DNA from: Atriophallophorus winterbourni
Taxonomy: Eukaryota > Platyhelminthes > Trematoda > Plagiorchiida > Microphallidae
Length of the DNA stretch: 64,000 bases
Direction of reading: 5' to 3'
Assembly (NCBI GenBank): GCA_013407085.1
Contig: JACCGJ010000701.1
Coordinates: forward strand, 105,894 to 169,893
Every line of letters starts with the position of its first letter. The first letter of the stretch is position 1. The position numbers and the translations under genes were made by a program. This document shows positions 52,801 through 64,000 of the stretch, in pieces. The notes beneath the pieces are model-generated. The model was given only the letters and a program-made list of their open reading frames with translations. It was not told the origin of the DNA and ran no database searches.

Positions 52801-53229
52801 CAACTTACATAACCCACCGTAATTTTGATTGTTTTTCTTGCAAATCACGTCAATATTCTTGCGCTATTTTAATCCTAATTATCCTTCCCAGACGTCAAAT
52901 TCCAAAATCAAAATCCATCGACATGTCTACGGAAATTGGTATTGGCAAAATTCGTTCCCAAATCAGGTCTTGTTGACTGCAAATAGTAAGCCGCGGTATT
53001 GGGATATCAATAGTTTTTATAACACATTTCGGAGAATCGTCACATGCTTCCAAACAAAACGTTATCGTAGTAAAATGATCATTCACTGAATTTGGATGAA
53101 TGTGAAACCAAAAGGAAAATTATTATCATCAAAATATTACTGTTGTGTTTAGTACACCTGCAATAAGGAAGATCGTTGTACTATATCAATGTATAAACCT
53201 CGGGTCAAATTCAAATGGAGTTGTATGGA
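49834..53229. other. Unassigned AT-rich sequence, 3.4 kb
   Basis: No transposon motif was recognised. A more GC-rich patch near 51640-51780 precedes the short ORF listed separately. Other ORFs are short and featureless. Confidence 0.4.
51777..51872 (+). CDS. Weak candidate first coding exon
   Basis: ATG 51777 opens 31 codons (MDRAFLLTNDNIDYRSVYNE, then EDD) after a CpG-containing upstream stretch that stands out from its AT-rich surroundings. GTGAAT within the ORF could be a splice donor. There is no recognised domain and no second exon. Confidence 0.2.
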   Translation: MDRAFLLTNDNIDYRSVYNEEDDVVNLIVCL

Positions 53230-54640
53230 ATGTACAATCTAATTCTAGTAAAGGCAGTTCCATTCTGAAGTTAACAATTACAGGCCGGTGACATTGCTGT
53301 CTTTGGTATCAAAAGTTTTTGGGCGAATAATAACCGCAGAAATAATGCGACATTTGAAAACGAACCAAATTTTGGCAATGGCCAACATGGATTTCGCAGA
53401 AATCGCTTTTGTCTAACAAATTTGCTGACAAGCTTAAACGATTGGACGAGGATTGTAGATGCGGGGGGCTGTATTCATGCGTGCTACCTGGACATTTCTA
53501 AAGCGTTTGACAAAGTTGATCACAATTTACTCTTGAACAAGCTAAATAAACACGGTGTTGTTGGAAGACTAAACGAATTGTTAAGAGATTACCTCAGCAA
53601 CAGACACATCCGAGTTCGTGTGACGGCCTATTATCGAAAAACATCGATGTCACTAGCAGAGTTTCACGAGGCTCAGTGCTTGGACCAATAATGTTTCTAG
53701 TCTATATGAACGATATACCAATAATGAATGACGATATAAAAGTATGGAGGCGAATCCGCAATGGTGCTGCAAAACGATCTGAATGCTTTGTTTAACTGGT
53801 CATCCGAAAATAAACTGCCATTGAATATGAAAAAGTCGAAGATCATTCAGATCGGTCGTGACCATGGCTTTTCCTATCAATACAAGCTCGGTGACAGAAA
53901 CCTGGAGTACATCGAAGAAGAAAAGCACTTGGCTGCCTGGATTTGAAGTAGTTTGAAAAATGGTCTACAATGCTAAGCCGTTTACAAACGCGCGTCTCGG
54001 CTACTCTGCATGTTACGGAGGATATTTGGACTTTTTCCCCGGGGTGTTTTCCTCTCATGATGAACACATATATACACCCGATTCTAGATAATGCTGCACA
54101 AGCATGGGTACCATTGCTCCAAAAAGACATTCTACTCTCGGATTGCATATATCATAGAGCTACTAAGATTGTTAATGGACTCGAAACTACGCCATTCGCC
54201 GAGAGAATCAGACGACTGGAACTGAGGACACTTGCTCAAAGAAGAATGTGAGGCGATTTCATCCTCGCATACAAAATACTTACTACTGTTTCCCACCCCC
54301 TGGACATGTTATTCCACCTTCGAACTTCCAGCATCAGCCGTGGTCATGGTTTCAAGTTGGAAATACCACACTCAAAACGAAAGTGCCGCAGGTGCTTTTT
54401 TGGAATTCCATACCTGCCCATTTGGTGAGCTCAAACAGTTTACCTATATTCAAATCAAAACTTCACGAGTATATGAGAGCTAATCAAAATTTTGCCCCTG
54501 ACTATTAATAAACTATGTTTGCCCCATTGATTTTGATTATATATATATATATACATTTTTACCTATAGTTCGACTCTATGGTTATTGTAAAGTTAATTGA
54601 TTCCGCAACCGTAAATCTTGAATCTTGAATCTTGATTATT
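53230..54640 (+). pseudogene. CR1-like LINE, 5'-truncated copy
   Basis: It begins inside RT (NYRPVTLL equivalent, worn). It reads FCLTNLLTSLNDWTRIVD, CIHACYLDISKAFDKVDHNL and NRHIRVRV, with the GVPQG box and FADD region damaged. LPLNMKKSKIIQIG, NTYIHPILDNAAQAWVPLLQ and a worn C-terminus follow. The 3' end has GGTTATTGTAAAG and three TCTTGAA heptamers (54614-54639). It is very close in sequence to the intact copy at 35540-40275, but with several frameshifts and stops. Confidence 0.9.
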
Positions 54641-55951
54641 AATTAGCTCAAATCTTCGACTTATTTACTTTTATCCGTATACTGCCACAACCGTTGCAAA
54701 AGTGTTTCAACGTTACCTACAAGATATCGGGAATACTGAACCATGTCGCTGGGTAACAGATCATGATGACAATACGAAAAACCTTCCAAGAAAATCCGCT
54801 TAACCCTTCTTCTCCAAAAATCACATGATCCGGTAAAGATGAATTTCCTTTATTTTTTCTCTTCCACGTCGATTTGTGATGTCGATTGAAGACGGATTTT
54901 GTATGTGAAATGAATACGAGATTTGAAAATATTTCGATACATTTCTTTGTTTGTTCGAAAAAAATTGGGCTTCAGAGCAAGCATGTTCATTCTATTGCGA
55001 AGGAAGATTGATTAATGTTTATAATCAGTCGTATTCTGAAAAATCACCACGGGAAGTCAAAATCAGGATTTTGACTTCAGGATAGATCGATTCGCGAATC
55101 TAAGACGATAGTAAAAGAGATAAGAAATTTCTGAACCGTTGAACAGTACATACTGGGAAAAATTTGCTTTTGCTCGCTTTCTCTGTGATGTGTAATCCCC
55201 TGGCTATAGAATAGTAGTTGCTGTTTTCGGCTAATTAAGTTAGAGGACATTAAAAACCTTGCGATCGCGGCCGATCAAACAAATACGGCTTACAGAGTTG
55301 AACATTGAAGGTGAGAATTTTATTGCAAAGTCGAACTACAGCATGCGATCATGCACCTTAACTGAATAGAACCAACAACAACATTTTGTGATATGGAATT
55401 AATCATATAGTATAAATAGAAATCGTGCAACGAATGCATTGTTTCTCCGTGTTCATGAAAGATTGTTTTTCACGCGAGTGTATAATCATGCAGAATTGAT
55501 TTATAAACGATTGCTCAGTCAATGAAACTGTAATCAAGAGTTTTCGTCAAAGTAAAAGATTGCAGTCATCTCATTCAATGACATACAAGACACAATATCA
55601 TCCGAACATGACCCTTTTCACTTGGATCGGTTTGACATAAATACACATCGCGTTAGGCATATCGACCACTGATCTCGGTCTTGCCTGCTTCTGTTGACAG
55701 ATTTTATGTTTAATTGGGGCTAGTTAGGTCCAAGGTCAAGAAGAGAGGGATGCTGCTGAGTCTGAGTCAAAAGAAAAACGTTATCCAAAACGTTTGCTAA
55801 CCGATTACACTCACATCTCTCTGCACTATGAGTTAATTTATTATGTCCATGGTGTTATATATCAGCCTACATATGCTGTGAACACGATAGGGCCATTAAT
55901 ATATTGCAGCTGTAAACATAACCGCGATTCATATTTGCTCAGAAGCATCAA
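54641..55951. other. Unassigned AT-rich sequence
   Basis: No ORF or shared repeat recognised up to the RTE-1 copy. Confidence 0.5.
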
Positions 55952-57675
55952 GGTTGTCACCGTCGAGGTGGTAGTATGAATGAAACCTTACTATATATAA
56001 AATGCTCCCAACGTGGCGTGCGTCTCAAATAGCTTCTGACAACCAAGTCCAACTCTTTGCCAGCACGAGTGGCTTCCAAAAGCCCAGAGGAACTGCTCAT
56101 ACTGACAGGAGAAGAGGCGAAGGCGGATGACTGGCGCCTTAAACCAGTTTGCTACGGGTAGATCAAGCTCGTCATCCACAGGGGGGAACGAAAAGGGGGA
56201 ACGAAAACCCTGACTTCAAACCTCCGCTGCCTTGTATGTTACCAGATTGAGAGAAAGGCTTAGGGAAGAAACCCGACACAGTAACTGGAAATGACATATT
56301 GATTGTGGCCGGTGGTTGGAATGCACGTACCGAACCAACAGATGCTCCAACGAACTGAATCTTGTGAGGATTTGGCTAGGGCAGCGCTGCGAGAACGGCG
56401 AGCAATTGATTGAGTTCCTGGCTCATTTAATTACTTATATGTCTGCAACACTAAACTCCAGTTCTCGTCAGCTATTCTGGGCGAAAACTGCATCTGAAAT
56501 TTAAGATACTGCAAGCATAATAGACTTTTCAAAACTGTTTTGCTTGATTCTCACCGTATCTGGAAGCTTTAGTTTTAAATTGAATCTTCGAGATTCGTTA
56601 TGACAGCTGATATTTGACCCTAATGACATGGCAGATGGGTGGGTTGAGCATTCCAGTCAGCTAATAAACCACCCGTCAGCTATCAGTAAAGTAATCACTG
56701 CGCCGGTAAAGAGCTGCGGCTATCCATTCAATTGCGATGCCCTATCAGAGTACGAGATCTCAAGTGTTTTACAACGAATGAAGAACGGTAAATCGCCAGG
56801 AGAGGACAGGATTTCCGTTGAAATTAATAAAGCCGTGCCGACGCATTATTATCTCCACTGCACAAACTGTTTTGTTTTACCTGGAAGGCAAACTTTTTCC
56901 AGTCAGAATGGGGGTTGTCCATCATCCTACCCGTGCCCAAACGTGGAGATAAATCTGTGCACTCCAACTACCGCGGAAGAATTCTCAATCAAGTTAAGTT
57001 TCGCCCATGGATGGGATGCGTAAGCCAAAGATTCACCATGATCTTCATTCTGGAGCACCGTGCACGGTACCAACAGCAAATGATATGTTGGTTCATTGAT
57101 TTCAACGCTGCCTTAGATTCTATAGACCGTGGTTGTATATAAGACATCATGTTATCGGATGGGGTCCCTTTGAAGTTTGTTAGCCTAATTAGAGCCTTTT
57201 ATAACACTACAAGGACTCGGGTGCGCGTCTACGGTGAAGAATCTTGCAAATTTAATTTTTACACAGGAGTCCGGCAAGGCTGCCTGTTATTGCCGGTTCT
57301 ATTCAACTATATCGTAGACTAAATTATGAACCAGTCATTAAATGGTATAAGTTTCAACAGATCTCTGGATCTCAGATCTCGACTATGCTTATGTTGTAGT
57401 TATTTTTTAACAAAAATGCCGAAATGTTGCAAATGGATTTTCGAAAGCTTCAGTATCACTGCTACGAAAGTCAGCCTCAAGATAAACGCAGCAAAAACCA
57501 AGGCATTTTCATACTATTACACCAAGCATCTAGGAACTTAACGTTTAGGGCTATTCGATCGAGTATGTTCAAGTATGTTGCCCAATGGTCAGGCGACATA
57601 TTAAGTGAATTTAAGGGCTGATCGTGTGCGCAATGCGATTTGCAGTTGAAAGGAACCATTTGGTGCAGGCCCGGG

Positions 57676-58113
57676 TGTTACAGTAAGCTACTAACTTTTG
57701 GGTGTTTTTAAGCCTGTCAATATTTGGAATGCACTCATCCGATGATGCAGAGTCGGGGCAAGTCACCGAAGCGCCAAAGTTGTTAAACGCATATTGGACG
57801 GGGAACTTCACGATAGTCCTGCGCGATTCGCCTACTCTTTCTGCTCAGTAACTCCTCGTGAGGAATCTACGCTGAGATAGCAGAGACCCGGGAGGTGAAG
57901 CGGCTTTCACGGACTGTAGTCCTCCTGCCGTCTATTCAGAAGAAGAAGAAGAAGAAGAAGACAGCTGATTGGATAGTTTGAAATGAACGATCGATAGTCT
58001 GGCCGCGCTTCATGCGCGTTGATAATTGTGAGTTTCAGAGTTTCACTCTGGTTTTGTCTTCAACGGGCTACGGGTCCGGAAAATATTGTTACTATTGGAA
58101 ATAATACCTTTCA
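57676..58113 (+). repeat. 5' LTR of the deletion-derivative element
   Basis: It is 438 bp, TG..CA. It includes a (GAA)n microsatellite (about 57941-57961). Its final 150 bases (GATAGTTTGAAATGAAC through CTATTGGAAATAATAC) recur in the 3' LTR. Confidence 0.75.
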
Positions 58114-58115
58114 AA

Positions 58116-58130
58116 TGGCGACGGGAATAG
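58116..58130 (+). promoter_or_regulatory. tRNA-type primer binding site of the deletion-derivative element
   Basis: TGGCGACGGGAATAG lies two bases after the 5' LTR. It shares TGGCGACGG with the primer site at 23545. Confidence 0.7.
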
Positions 58131-58429
58131 TGAATTCAATTGTGGGTTTAACCCAGTTCTTGGATTCGTTGGAAGACTTCGTTCGAACATCAAATGTGCT
58201 TACTTATTGTGTTAAATCCATATATCTATCTTTCCGGAAATCATTGAATTATGTTATTGCATCAGTATCTCGGTGAGGACATCAATAGACACTTTGTTAC
58301 GATGGATCTGCTGAAGAAAGAAAATATTTCTGGTGCGTTAGCTTGCTTTGGATCCCTATTGGGTATTCACCAGAACTTTTGCGTAGCTTACTATCAGTTT
58401 TTTTATATAGCAGCAGCTACCTGAGGAGG

Positions 58430-58655
58430 ACCTCAATAAGTTTATTTCACGCATTCATCAAGCAACGCCCGAAAGCAGGTATAACAAACTCAGACATGAA
58501 AAGATCGAAGAAGTGATGCAGATTCAATGTCTCGTCTCTAGCGTGGCCGACGATCAAACAAGTGAAAAACTGCTCGCATAAAACGAGTCTGAGTAAACTT
58601 GGGATAAGACTTGCACGATCGTATGACAAAGGAAACATCCGAAGTAACAATTGGG
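58430..58655 (+). pseudogene. Possible Gag relic
   Basis: One frame reads RIHQATPESRYNKLRHEKI, then DDQTSEKLLA, stop, NESE. This resembles the P-x-x-RY-x-x-LK .. KLL-x-x-E-x-x-LG order of Gypsy-type Gag. It is short and broken. The assignment is tentative and rests mainly on its place inside the LTR element. Confidence 0.35.
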
Positions 58656-58659
58656 ATCG

Positions 58660-58852
58660 TTCACCTCTATTACCTCGACTGCCGATTAAATAGTTTGAAA
58701 TAAACTATCAATAATCTGGCCGCGCATCATGCGCCTTGATAATTGTCATTTTCAGAACACAATTCACTCTGGTTTTGTTTTTGTGTGTTATTACTGGCTC
58801 AGCGGGCTACGGGCCTGGAAATTATTGTTACTATTGGAATTAATATGTATCA
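58660..58852 (+). repeat. 3' LTR (5'-truncated) of the deletion-derivative element
   Basis: From AAATAGTTTGAAATAAAC through CTGGCCGCGCATCATGCGCC and GGGCTACGGGCCTGGAAA to TGTATCA it aligns with the last 150 bases of the 5' LTR. Extra bases are present in the middle. The left boundary is unclear. Confidence 0.7.
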
Positions 58853-59689
58853 CCGGGATGAACCTTAAAACAGAGATACGTGCTTATCAATGAGCGATCC
58901 ACTTTGTGCTGCTTTATGGATGAGAGACGTGACCACTGAGATCACATGATGCGTGATCTATAGATGTGTTCGACCGTTTATGCTTTAGGGCAATCTTGGG
59001 CATCAATTCGAGCACAATGCAACGGATTACCTCCTTTTCCGTTCACATACAACTATGAAAACTACACTGGTTTGGCCATGTCCTACGAAAGTCACATCCA
59101 GCGCTCATGATACTCGTCCTTGACTCCAAACCCATTCGTAAATGGCTTTGGTGACAAGGATGTTAAGTGAAGACCTAGCTGTCAACTGTAAAGGAGGAAT
59201 TAGGCGCCCTGGGACTGTGCACCATCTATGGCGTTCGCAGGTGGGAACGTGACTGGATTAAGGTCTGCAACGATCTCGCCTCCGATCAATGCTCGTGCGC
59301 TGGTGTGATTCCAGTCATCAATGAATCCGGCTAATCCACCCGTGGAGTCAGCTGCACAAAAGTAAATGTAAAGTATCAAAATTTATTTCGTTTATTTCAA
59401 ATATATATGTACTTTGTGTACTTTTATATCTACATCTACAGTTGCGGCACATGATTTACATCGCATTTTTACCTGATCATCCTGTGAATGAGTTGATCCC
59501 AAGATGCTGTTTCCGCGTAAATATTTACCACGGTTTTGTATTAAGGATGATGATTAACTGTATACAGCTTCTTTAAGATAAAATGCTGACATATATTCAA
59601 AATTCCCTCAAAATTTCCATAAATGCACGTAGTATACTGTGACTTCTCTGAAATATATCTTGGCATGATTATAGTATTTTGTACAGTCT

Positions 59690-59925
59690 TATATTTGTAT
59701 CATCTTAATTTGTTAACTTAGACATTATCGTTTCGTTTCGATTGCCGATAACGCCACATTGATTTATCAATTTTTTTATCGTTATCAATCACATTTCACC
59801 GATTTTCTGTTCGTTAACTCCGTGAACGATGCTCACCTGTTGAATACCAATGTTACATAATCAACTCATTCATTTATTAAAAAACACTTTGTCCACGCAC
59901 GGTCTTCGTTCTTCTGTGGTTGTAT
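59690..59925 (-). repeat. R400 repeat, copy 3
   Basis: The minus strand reads GGAGTTAACGAACAGAAAAT, GATAACGATAAAAAAAT, then GAAACGATAATGTCTAAGTT. It is uninterrupted at the position where the LTR element sits in copy 1. Confidence 0.75.
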
Positions 59926-60980
59926 CGGAGTCGAAATTGAATGTGGATATATTTGGAACCCACTAAGTCTCAGGAGACATTCTTTACTATACACTCTATG
60001 AAATACATGTGTGTGTTATGTATTATTTACCTGGTTCTTTGTACTATCATATTAAGAACTGGGAAATCATAAAAAAAAACATCTAAAAATAATCGATTTA
60101 GCTGAATATGACGCGAAAAAACAAACTTTCAAAGTGACTTAAGGAGGACGTGTATCGCTTTGAATACCTATTGAATGTTACCGAGCATAATAATGTAAAG
60201 TAGTTTTCACGAATATGGTTCGCTTCGAAAATTTGAGTTTCACAAATAAGTTTGAATGAAATAATTCTGCTTTTTATTCCTATTGCAGCTTCGGACACCG
60301 TGTTTCACCCTGGCGTCGCATCGACTTTCAAGTGGCTCATGACCTCCCAATGGATTTCAGTCAAGTGATTCGGACTAGATAATTCGAATTTCTCGGAAAT
60401 CATTTCCCTCAATTTTGGTTGGTTTTGTCAGCGCAGAGCACTGGATGACGAAGCTATTCTTGTCATTTCAATAAATGCTTCCTAACATCATTCTTGTTCA
60501 TACGGCTTTCCCAGCTATCATCGCATTGGTAACTTCTGTCGCTATCAATAATGTCACCTGCGATGTGTGTTCACCTTCGGGAATGGATCAGATCATGTCT
60601 TCCCTAGGGAAACATCTGTTTCAGCGTCTTTTAATTGATTAAGCTTCAAACGTTTCCTGTAATTTGATTAGGTATCTTCTATTTACTCCCGCTGTTTATT
60701 CTGGTTTTGTTCTAATTTTGTTGTTTGCAAATAAATTAACTTAAAACTGGCTATTTAATTAATTCACCCGCATGCATATTCGGCTTACGTTACGATTGAG
60801 AAGTTTCTCTGTCCAAGCTGTAGATGAAATAAAATTGAAAATGCAGTTTTACATCTAATTGTATTTTGTGAAGTGCACTAGTTAAACCCAGGCCTAAAAT
60901 AAATAACTTGATAATAACTTGATCGTGAGCAAACCATTATAATCAAATCGTATACAAACTGGTAGTGTGTTGTCCAAAGT
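59926..60980. other. Unassigned AT-rich sequence
   Basis: Nothing recognised besides short featureless ORFs. Confidence 0.5.
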
Positions 60981-61260
60981 AATGTGTTGCTCACATCCCC
61001 ATCCCTTACACTCCACTACCGGTTTCTGGCTGTTTGCCATCGTCCGGTGGAGACAGTAAGATGAGGTTCAGTGAGCCTTGAAACAGTGCTAAAGTAGTAA
61101 ACAAAGTTATACTTGTATGCCACTGTTATATAGGGTTCGTACAACGAACCACGATGTTCAGACACGGAATCACAAAGTGATTCTTGGGCAAGCGTTCAAG
61201 GCGCTTATGGATGACCACAGCAATGTGTTGCTCACATCCCCATCCCTACACTCCACTAGT
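60981..61260 (+). repeat. ~240-bp satellite family, 1.2 tandem units
   Basis: AATGTGTTGCTCACATCCCC occurs at 60981 and again at 61222, a period of 241 bases. The unit contains ACCGGTTTCTGGCTGTTTGC, GGTGGAGACAGTAAG and the small palindrome GGTTCGTACAACGAACC. Confidence 0.88.
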
Positions 61261-62689
61261 GTGGTGGGTTTTGACAAAAAAGCTTGCAACTCAGCATTTT
61301 GTTTTCAAGCCCTGGCTTTTTACCGCAATATGAAATTGTTCGTAGTACCAATAACATTGAGCAGTTGTTTTGAATTTTAAAAGTTGTGCGAAATTTGTTC
61401 ACGCAGATTCTTAGCATACTGTCCATAGTTCACGAAACCGGATGTGGTGTGGAAAAGCTGCGACTGTGTATAATTTTTTCAAATAATTACGGATTTAATT
61501 TTGCTATTGAATATGCTTGGCCCCTTTAATCAGCCTTTTATGTCATTCATAATTTTTTGTACATTAATAGGCCACACTGAAATGGATTAAATAATTCCTT
61601 AGTTATAGGTTGCAGTTAGATTCAGCACCACTTAACTGACAAACAAGGATGTTATCGACAATTCCCCAGACTTACAGCTTCCATCCCACATTTGAAGATG
61701 ACAGTAGTTGCTGAGGATACCATTAGCTTTTCTCTACAGCAGAGTAATCAGCCTAGGATTCATCGTCTACCGGAAGCCACTTTTAGGTCATGATTGATAA
61801 AACTTCTTTTACTTAAAATGAACCGTGAAATTCTGCTGTAAAAAGTGATAACAAATGAAACTATGGTCCAAAGCTGATTAATATCCATGAACAGAAATAC
61901 TTTAAAATTATCTTAAAATTAAACTTGCTAGAGTCGTGGATACTTGTATTTGAAGATTTGGCGCGGAACTATAGCGGAGAAGTTTGTTAGCCTCACCTGC
62001 AAATTTTTCCATAGCAGGAATCTAAAATCAACATTTTTTTTAAATATCTATTATAATTCAAAACTTTCCTTTATCTAGCCTTGGTCGCAATAAGATTTTA
62101 TATTGTTTTTATTAAGATTGAAGTTGGCTTAAATTAGAACAATTCAATTTTCTCTTTGTAATGACTACTCTTATTTCGATTAATCCCGTTTTTTCGCGCA
62201 CCTTGATAATGAATGTCTTATTTCCATAAATTTGTTCAGGTTTGATTGCACATGAACTGAGCAAAAATGCTGAACAATTTTCCTGGATGAATTCAGCAGT
62301 GGTTTAACTATAAATTTCGTTTGATATCTGATGTTTATTCTGAACGGCTTTAATACACAAATCCCATAATACCGATAAAACTGTCGCTGGTACCGTTATG
62401 CAGTCCTTTTATGCTTTTTTCGAGCAGCTTGCCGCCACCAACAGTTTCCTCCTCAAACGAAACGATCTTCAAACAAACGTTGCGATATTTTATGTTTAGT
62501 AATACGGTATTGGCCTCAATTTAATGAAATTAATTAGTGCTCCCTTCTTACGTACACCTGGTAAAACAAATTATCCAAACATATATTTCCGGTCGGAATT
62601 TCCTCCCTCCATGTCACAATTGGAATTACTTTTGCTCCTGCTTTGAAGTACACGTTCGCAAACATTGAAGTACGGTTTGTTTAACTTTC
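61261..62689. other. Unassigned AT-rich sequence
   Basis: Nothing recognised. Confidence 0.5.
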
Positions 62690-62765
62690 ATACGTATAAC
62701 CTTTGGTATTGTACAGCCATGTGATTTTTTCATCAAAAATCTTGTATCTTGAATCTTGAATCAGG
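62690..62765 (+). repeat. Solitary CR1 3' end
   Basis: TTGTACAGCCATGTGATTTT is followed by CATCAAAAATCTTGTATCTT and two more TCTTGAA units. It resembles the last 70 bases of the intact CR1 3' UTR. It is an extremely 5'-truncated insertion. Confidence 0.6.
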
Positions 62766-64000
62766 CGTTGGTTCCGAAGAGTTGATTCACGCTAGTTTAA
62801 ACCTGTAATTTTTTCTGTTGTCTGGTTCCCATTCTCATAAAACCCTTCATATTCATAACACATTATCAATTACTAAGTCACTAGGTTACAAAATATCGGT
62901 GCCTATATCTCATTGCATTGTTGGGAATATGTGAGTTGCTGATCCGAGAACTGAAAGAAAAACTTGCTCAGGTGCCGAATTTGTCTGGTCATTGCATCCG
63001 AATCAAGCCAGGGACTTTTATCAAATTAAAGAATAAACGTTTTTAAAAACGCAGTCCATTCGGGAATATGGTGCGGATCTTAACCCAAAGCAAACAGACG
63101 TAGATGTTTAACTTATCTACAATTTGTCAACCAGATCATACCATCAATACCTGATGGATGCGAACAGTATGACAGTAAAATGGGTGAATACTTTTATTTT
63201 ACCAACAGTTTTCAAAATTGAGCACATGAAACATTGTGCCTCCGAGTAAATCAACTAGGATTGATGTGACAATCTCATCAAACAACGGAACCTGATCCAA
63301 CTCTTTCGAATCAAGGACTGCAAATAACAAAGCAAATGTCGTAGTGCTGGGACGGAGAAGCTTTCGGTGATACGTAGCAATAGAAGATTCTTTTCACAAG
63401 TATTTTATCATATTGATGATGTTTCTGGGAAAGAAAGAAATAAACCTAAACAAAAGGGAAACTTTAATTCTTGAAATCGGGGCAGTATGAAATTGTGTGT
63501 ATGTAAGTCTAATTTCTCGTTAAATATCGCCCCGAATGGAGAGTCCACCACGTGTTGATGTGAGGAATTCCAGAAAAATATTGCACGCATGCCTGGAAGA
63601 GCACTGAGAATTAATACGTAAACTTGGGATGTTATGGCATAGAGTATGTACGAGTGTCAATTTCTGACGACACACTTCCGTTAGTTCCTTCAGGTAAAGT
63701 CACGTAGCGCAAGATGTTGCAATCTGCGAGATTCCATTTGGAACACTTAAAAGCTATCTATAAATCAGACCATTACAACTTTGAATCACTTTGAATCACT
63801 TTGAACCGCGATTTCAATCTATCATATGCCAGATTAACGATAAATTTTTCTGATTTTCAAACACATGTGACCCGCTTCTGACATTACTTAACGCCCATGA
63901 ATCTGTCTAGCCAACGCAGCAGTAAAATGCTTGCGTTGCATTATGGGAAAGCTCATCACATTGCTTCAATTTGTGTGTGGATAGATAATTGTAATGAAAT
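62766..64000. other. Unassigned sequence at the right edge
   Basis: It contains a short direct repeat (ACTTTGAATC twice plus a partial unit, about 63778-63806). No gene was recognised. Confidence 0.5.

Larger units (their letters stand above)
57676..58852 (+). mobile_element. Deletion-derivative LTR retrotransposon
   Basis: It starts TGTTACAG and ends TGTATCA, flanked by CCGGG on both sides (57671-57675 and 58853-58857). RTE-1 reading resumes correctly beyond it. The 5' LTR is 57676-58113. A primer site follows (TGGCGACGGGAATAG at 58116), then a short interior with a Gag-like relic and a truncated 3' LTR. At 1,177 bp it has no protease, RT or integrase, so it is non-autonomous. Confidence 0.8.
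55952..59370 (+). mobile_element. Decayed full-length RTE-1 copy, split by an LTR element
   Basis: The 5' end matches the RTE-1 leader (AGGTTGTCACCG, GGTGGTAGTA, TATATATAAAATGCTCCC). Endonuclease pieces follow (VAGGWNARTE equivalent near 56308, GQRCENGEQLIEF). RT pieces are at 56628-57640 (MKNGKSPGEDRISVE, FIDFNAALDSIDRG, GVRQGCLLLPVLFNY). After the LTR insertion, the C-terminus runs from 58855 (LHWFGHVLRKSH, GVRRWERDWIKVCNDLASDQ) and ends AGCTGCACAAAAGTAAATGT. Flanks AAGCATCAA (55943-55951) and AAGTATCAA (59371-59379) are a probable worn target duplication. There are many stops and gaps. Confidence 0.85.

Noticed and set aside
63778..63806. CR1-type heptamer tail near the right edge
   Set aside because: The unit is ACTTTGAATC (10 bases), not the TCTTGAA heptamer, and no CR1 3' UTR precedes it.

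Overview
This is a eukaryotic, metazoan window with large introns, long non-coding stretches and very dense retrotransposons. The transposon mix points to a flatworm, most likely a digenean trematode: SR2-like RTE elements, CR1-like LINEs whose 3' ends carry a TCTTGAA-type heptamer, short-LTR Ty3/Gypsy elements, and a roughly 200-bp SINE-like family. That taxonomic call is an inference. No rRNA, tRNA, CRISPR array or bacterial operon is visible.

Host genes are sparse. On the minus strand, 6368-8004 holds three, probably four, exons of one unrecognised Ser/Pro-rich protein. They have good splice sites and consistent phase. A 263-codon uninterrupted ORF at 43968-44759 (+) looks like a PTB/PID-domain protein. 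Two short ORFs (28519-28728, 51777-51872) are only weak candidates.

Layout. 1-6 kb: SINE copies, a deleted pogo/Tigger transposon with target TA (829-1497), and an internally deleted RTE derivative with its own target duplication (4625-5151). 6.4-8.0 kb: the spliced gene. 8.3-19.1 kb: a nest, in which an SR2-like RTE element (RTE-2, minus) was split by a young, apparently intact Gypsy element (8937-12827, duplication AAAAC), by a SINE (14320-14548), and by a full-length RTE of another subfamily (RTE-1, 14629-18236, 13-bp duplication). 19.1-19.8 kb: a degenerate 240-bp satellite array. 20.3-21.8 kb: a second nest, a CR1-like relic holding an 89-bp miniature RTE-1. 23.3-28.2 kb: a chimeric LTR element with two protease and two integrase C-terminal segments, no reverse transcriptase, and a captured host-like SERBP1/HABP4 segment. 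29.2-32.3 kb: a broken CR1 copy. 35.5-40.3 kb: an apparently intact two-ORF CR1 element. 41-55 kb: the PTB-like gene among RTE and CR1 relics. 56.0-59.4 kb: a decayed full-length RTE-1 holding a deletion-derivative LTR element (57676-58852, duplication CCGGG). The remainder is mostly unassigned AT-rich sequence.

How the parts interact. The intact CR1 ORF pair, the intact Gypsy gag-pol and close relatives of the near-intact RTE-1 could mobilise the non-autonomous derivatives seen here. The strongest new observations are four. First, a 12-nt perfect complementarity between the Gypsy LTR and the site directly after it suggests self-primed reverse transcription. Second, the chimeric LTR element has captured a host gene segment. 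Third, RTE-1 has two internally deleted derivatives, each flanked by its own target duplication. Fourth, a hairpin at the RTE-1 5' end shows compensatory base changes between copies.
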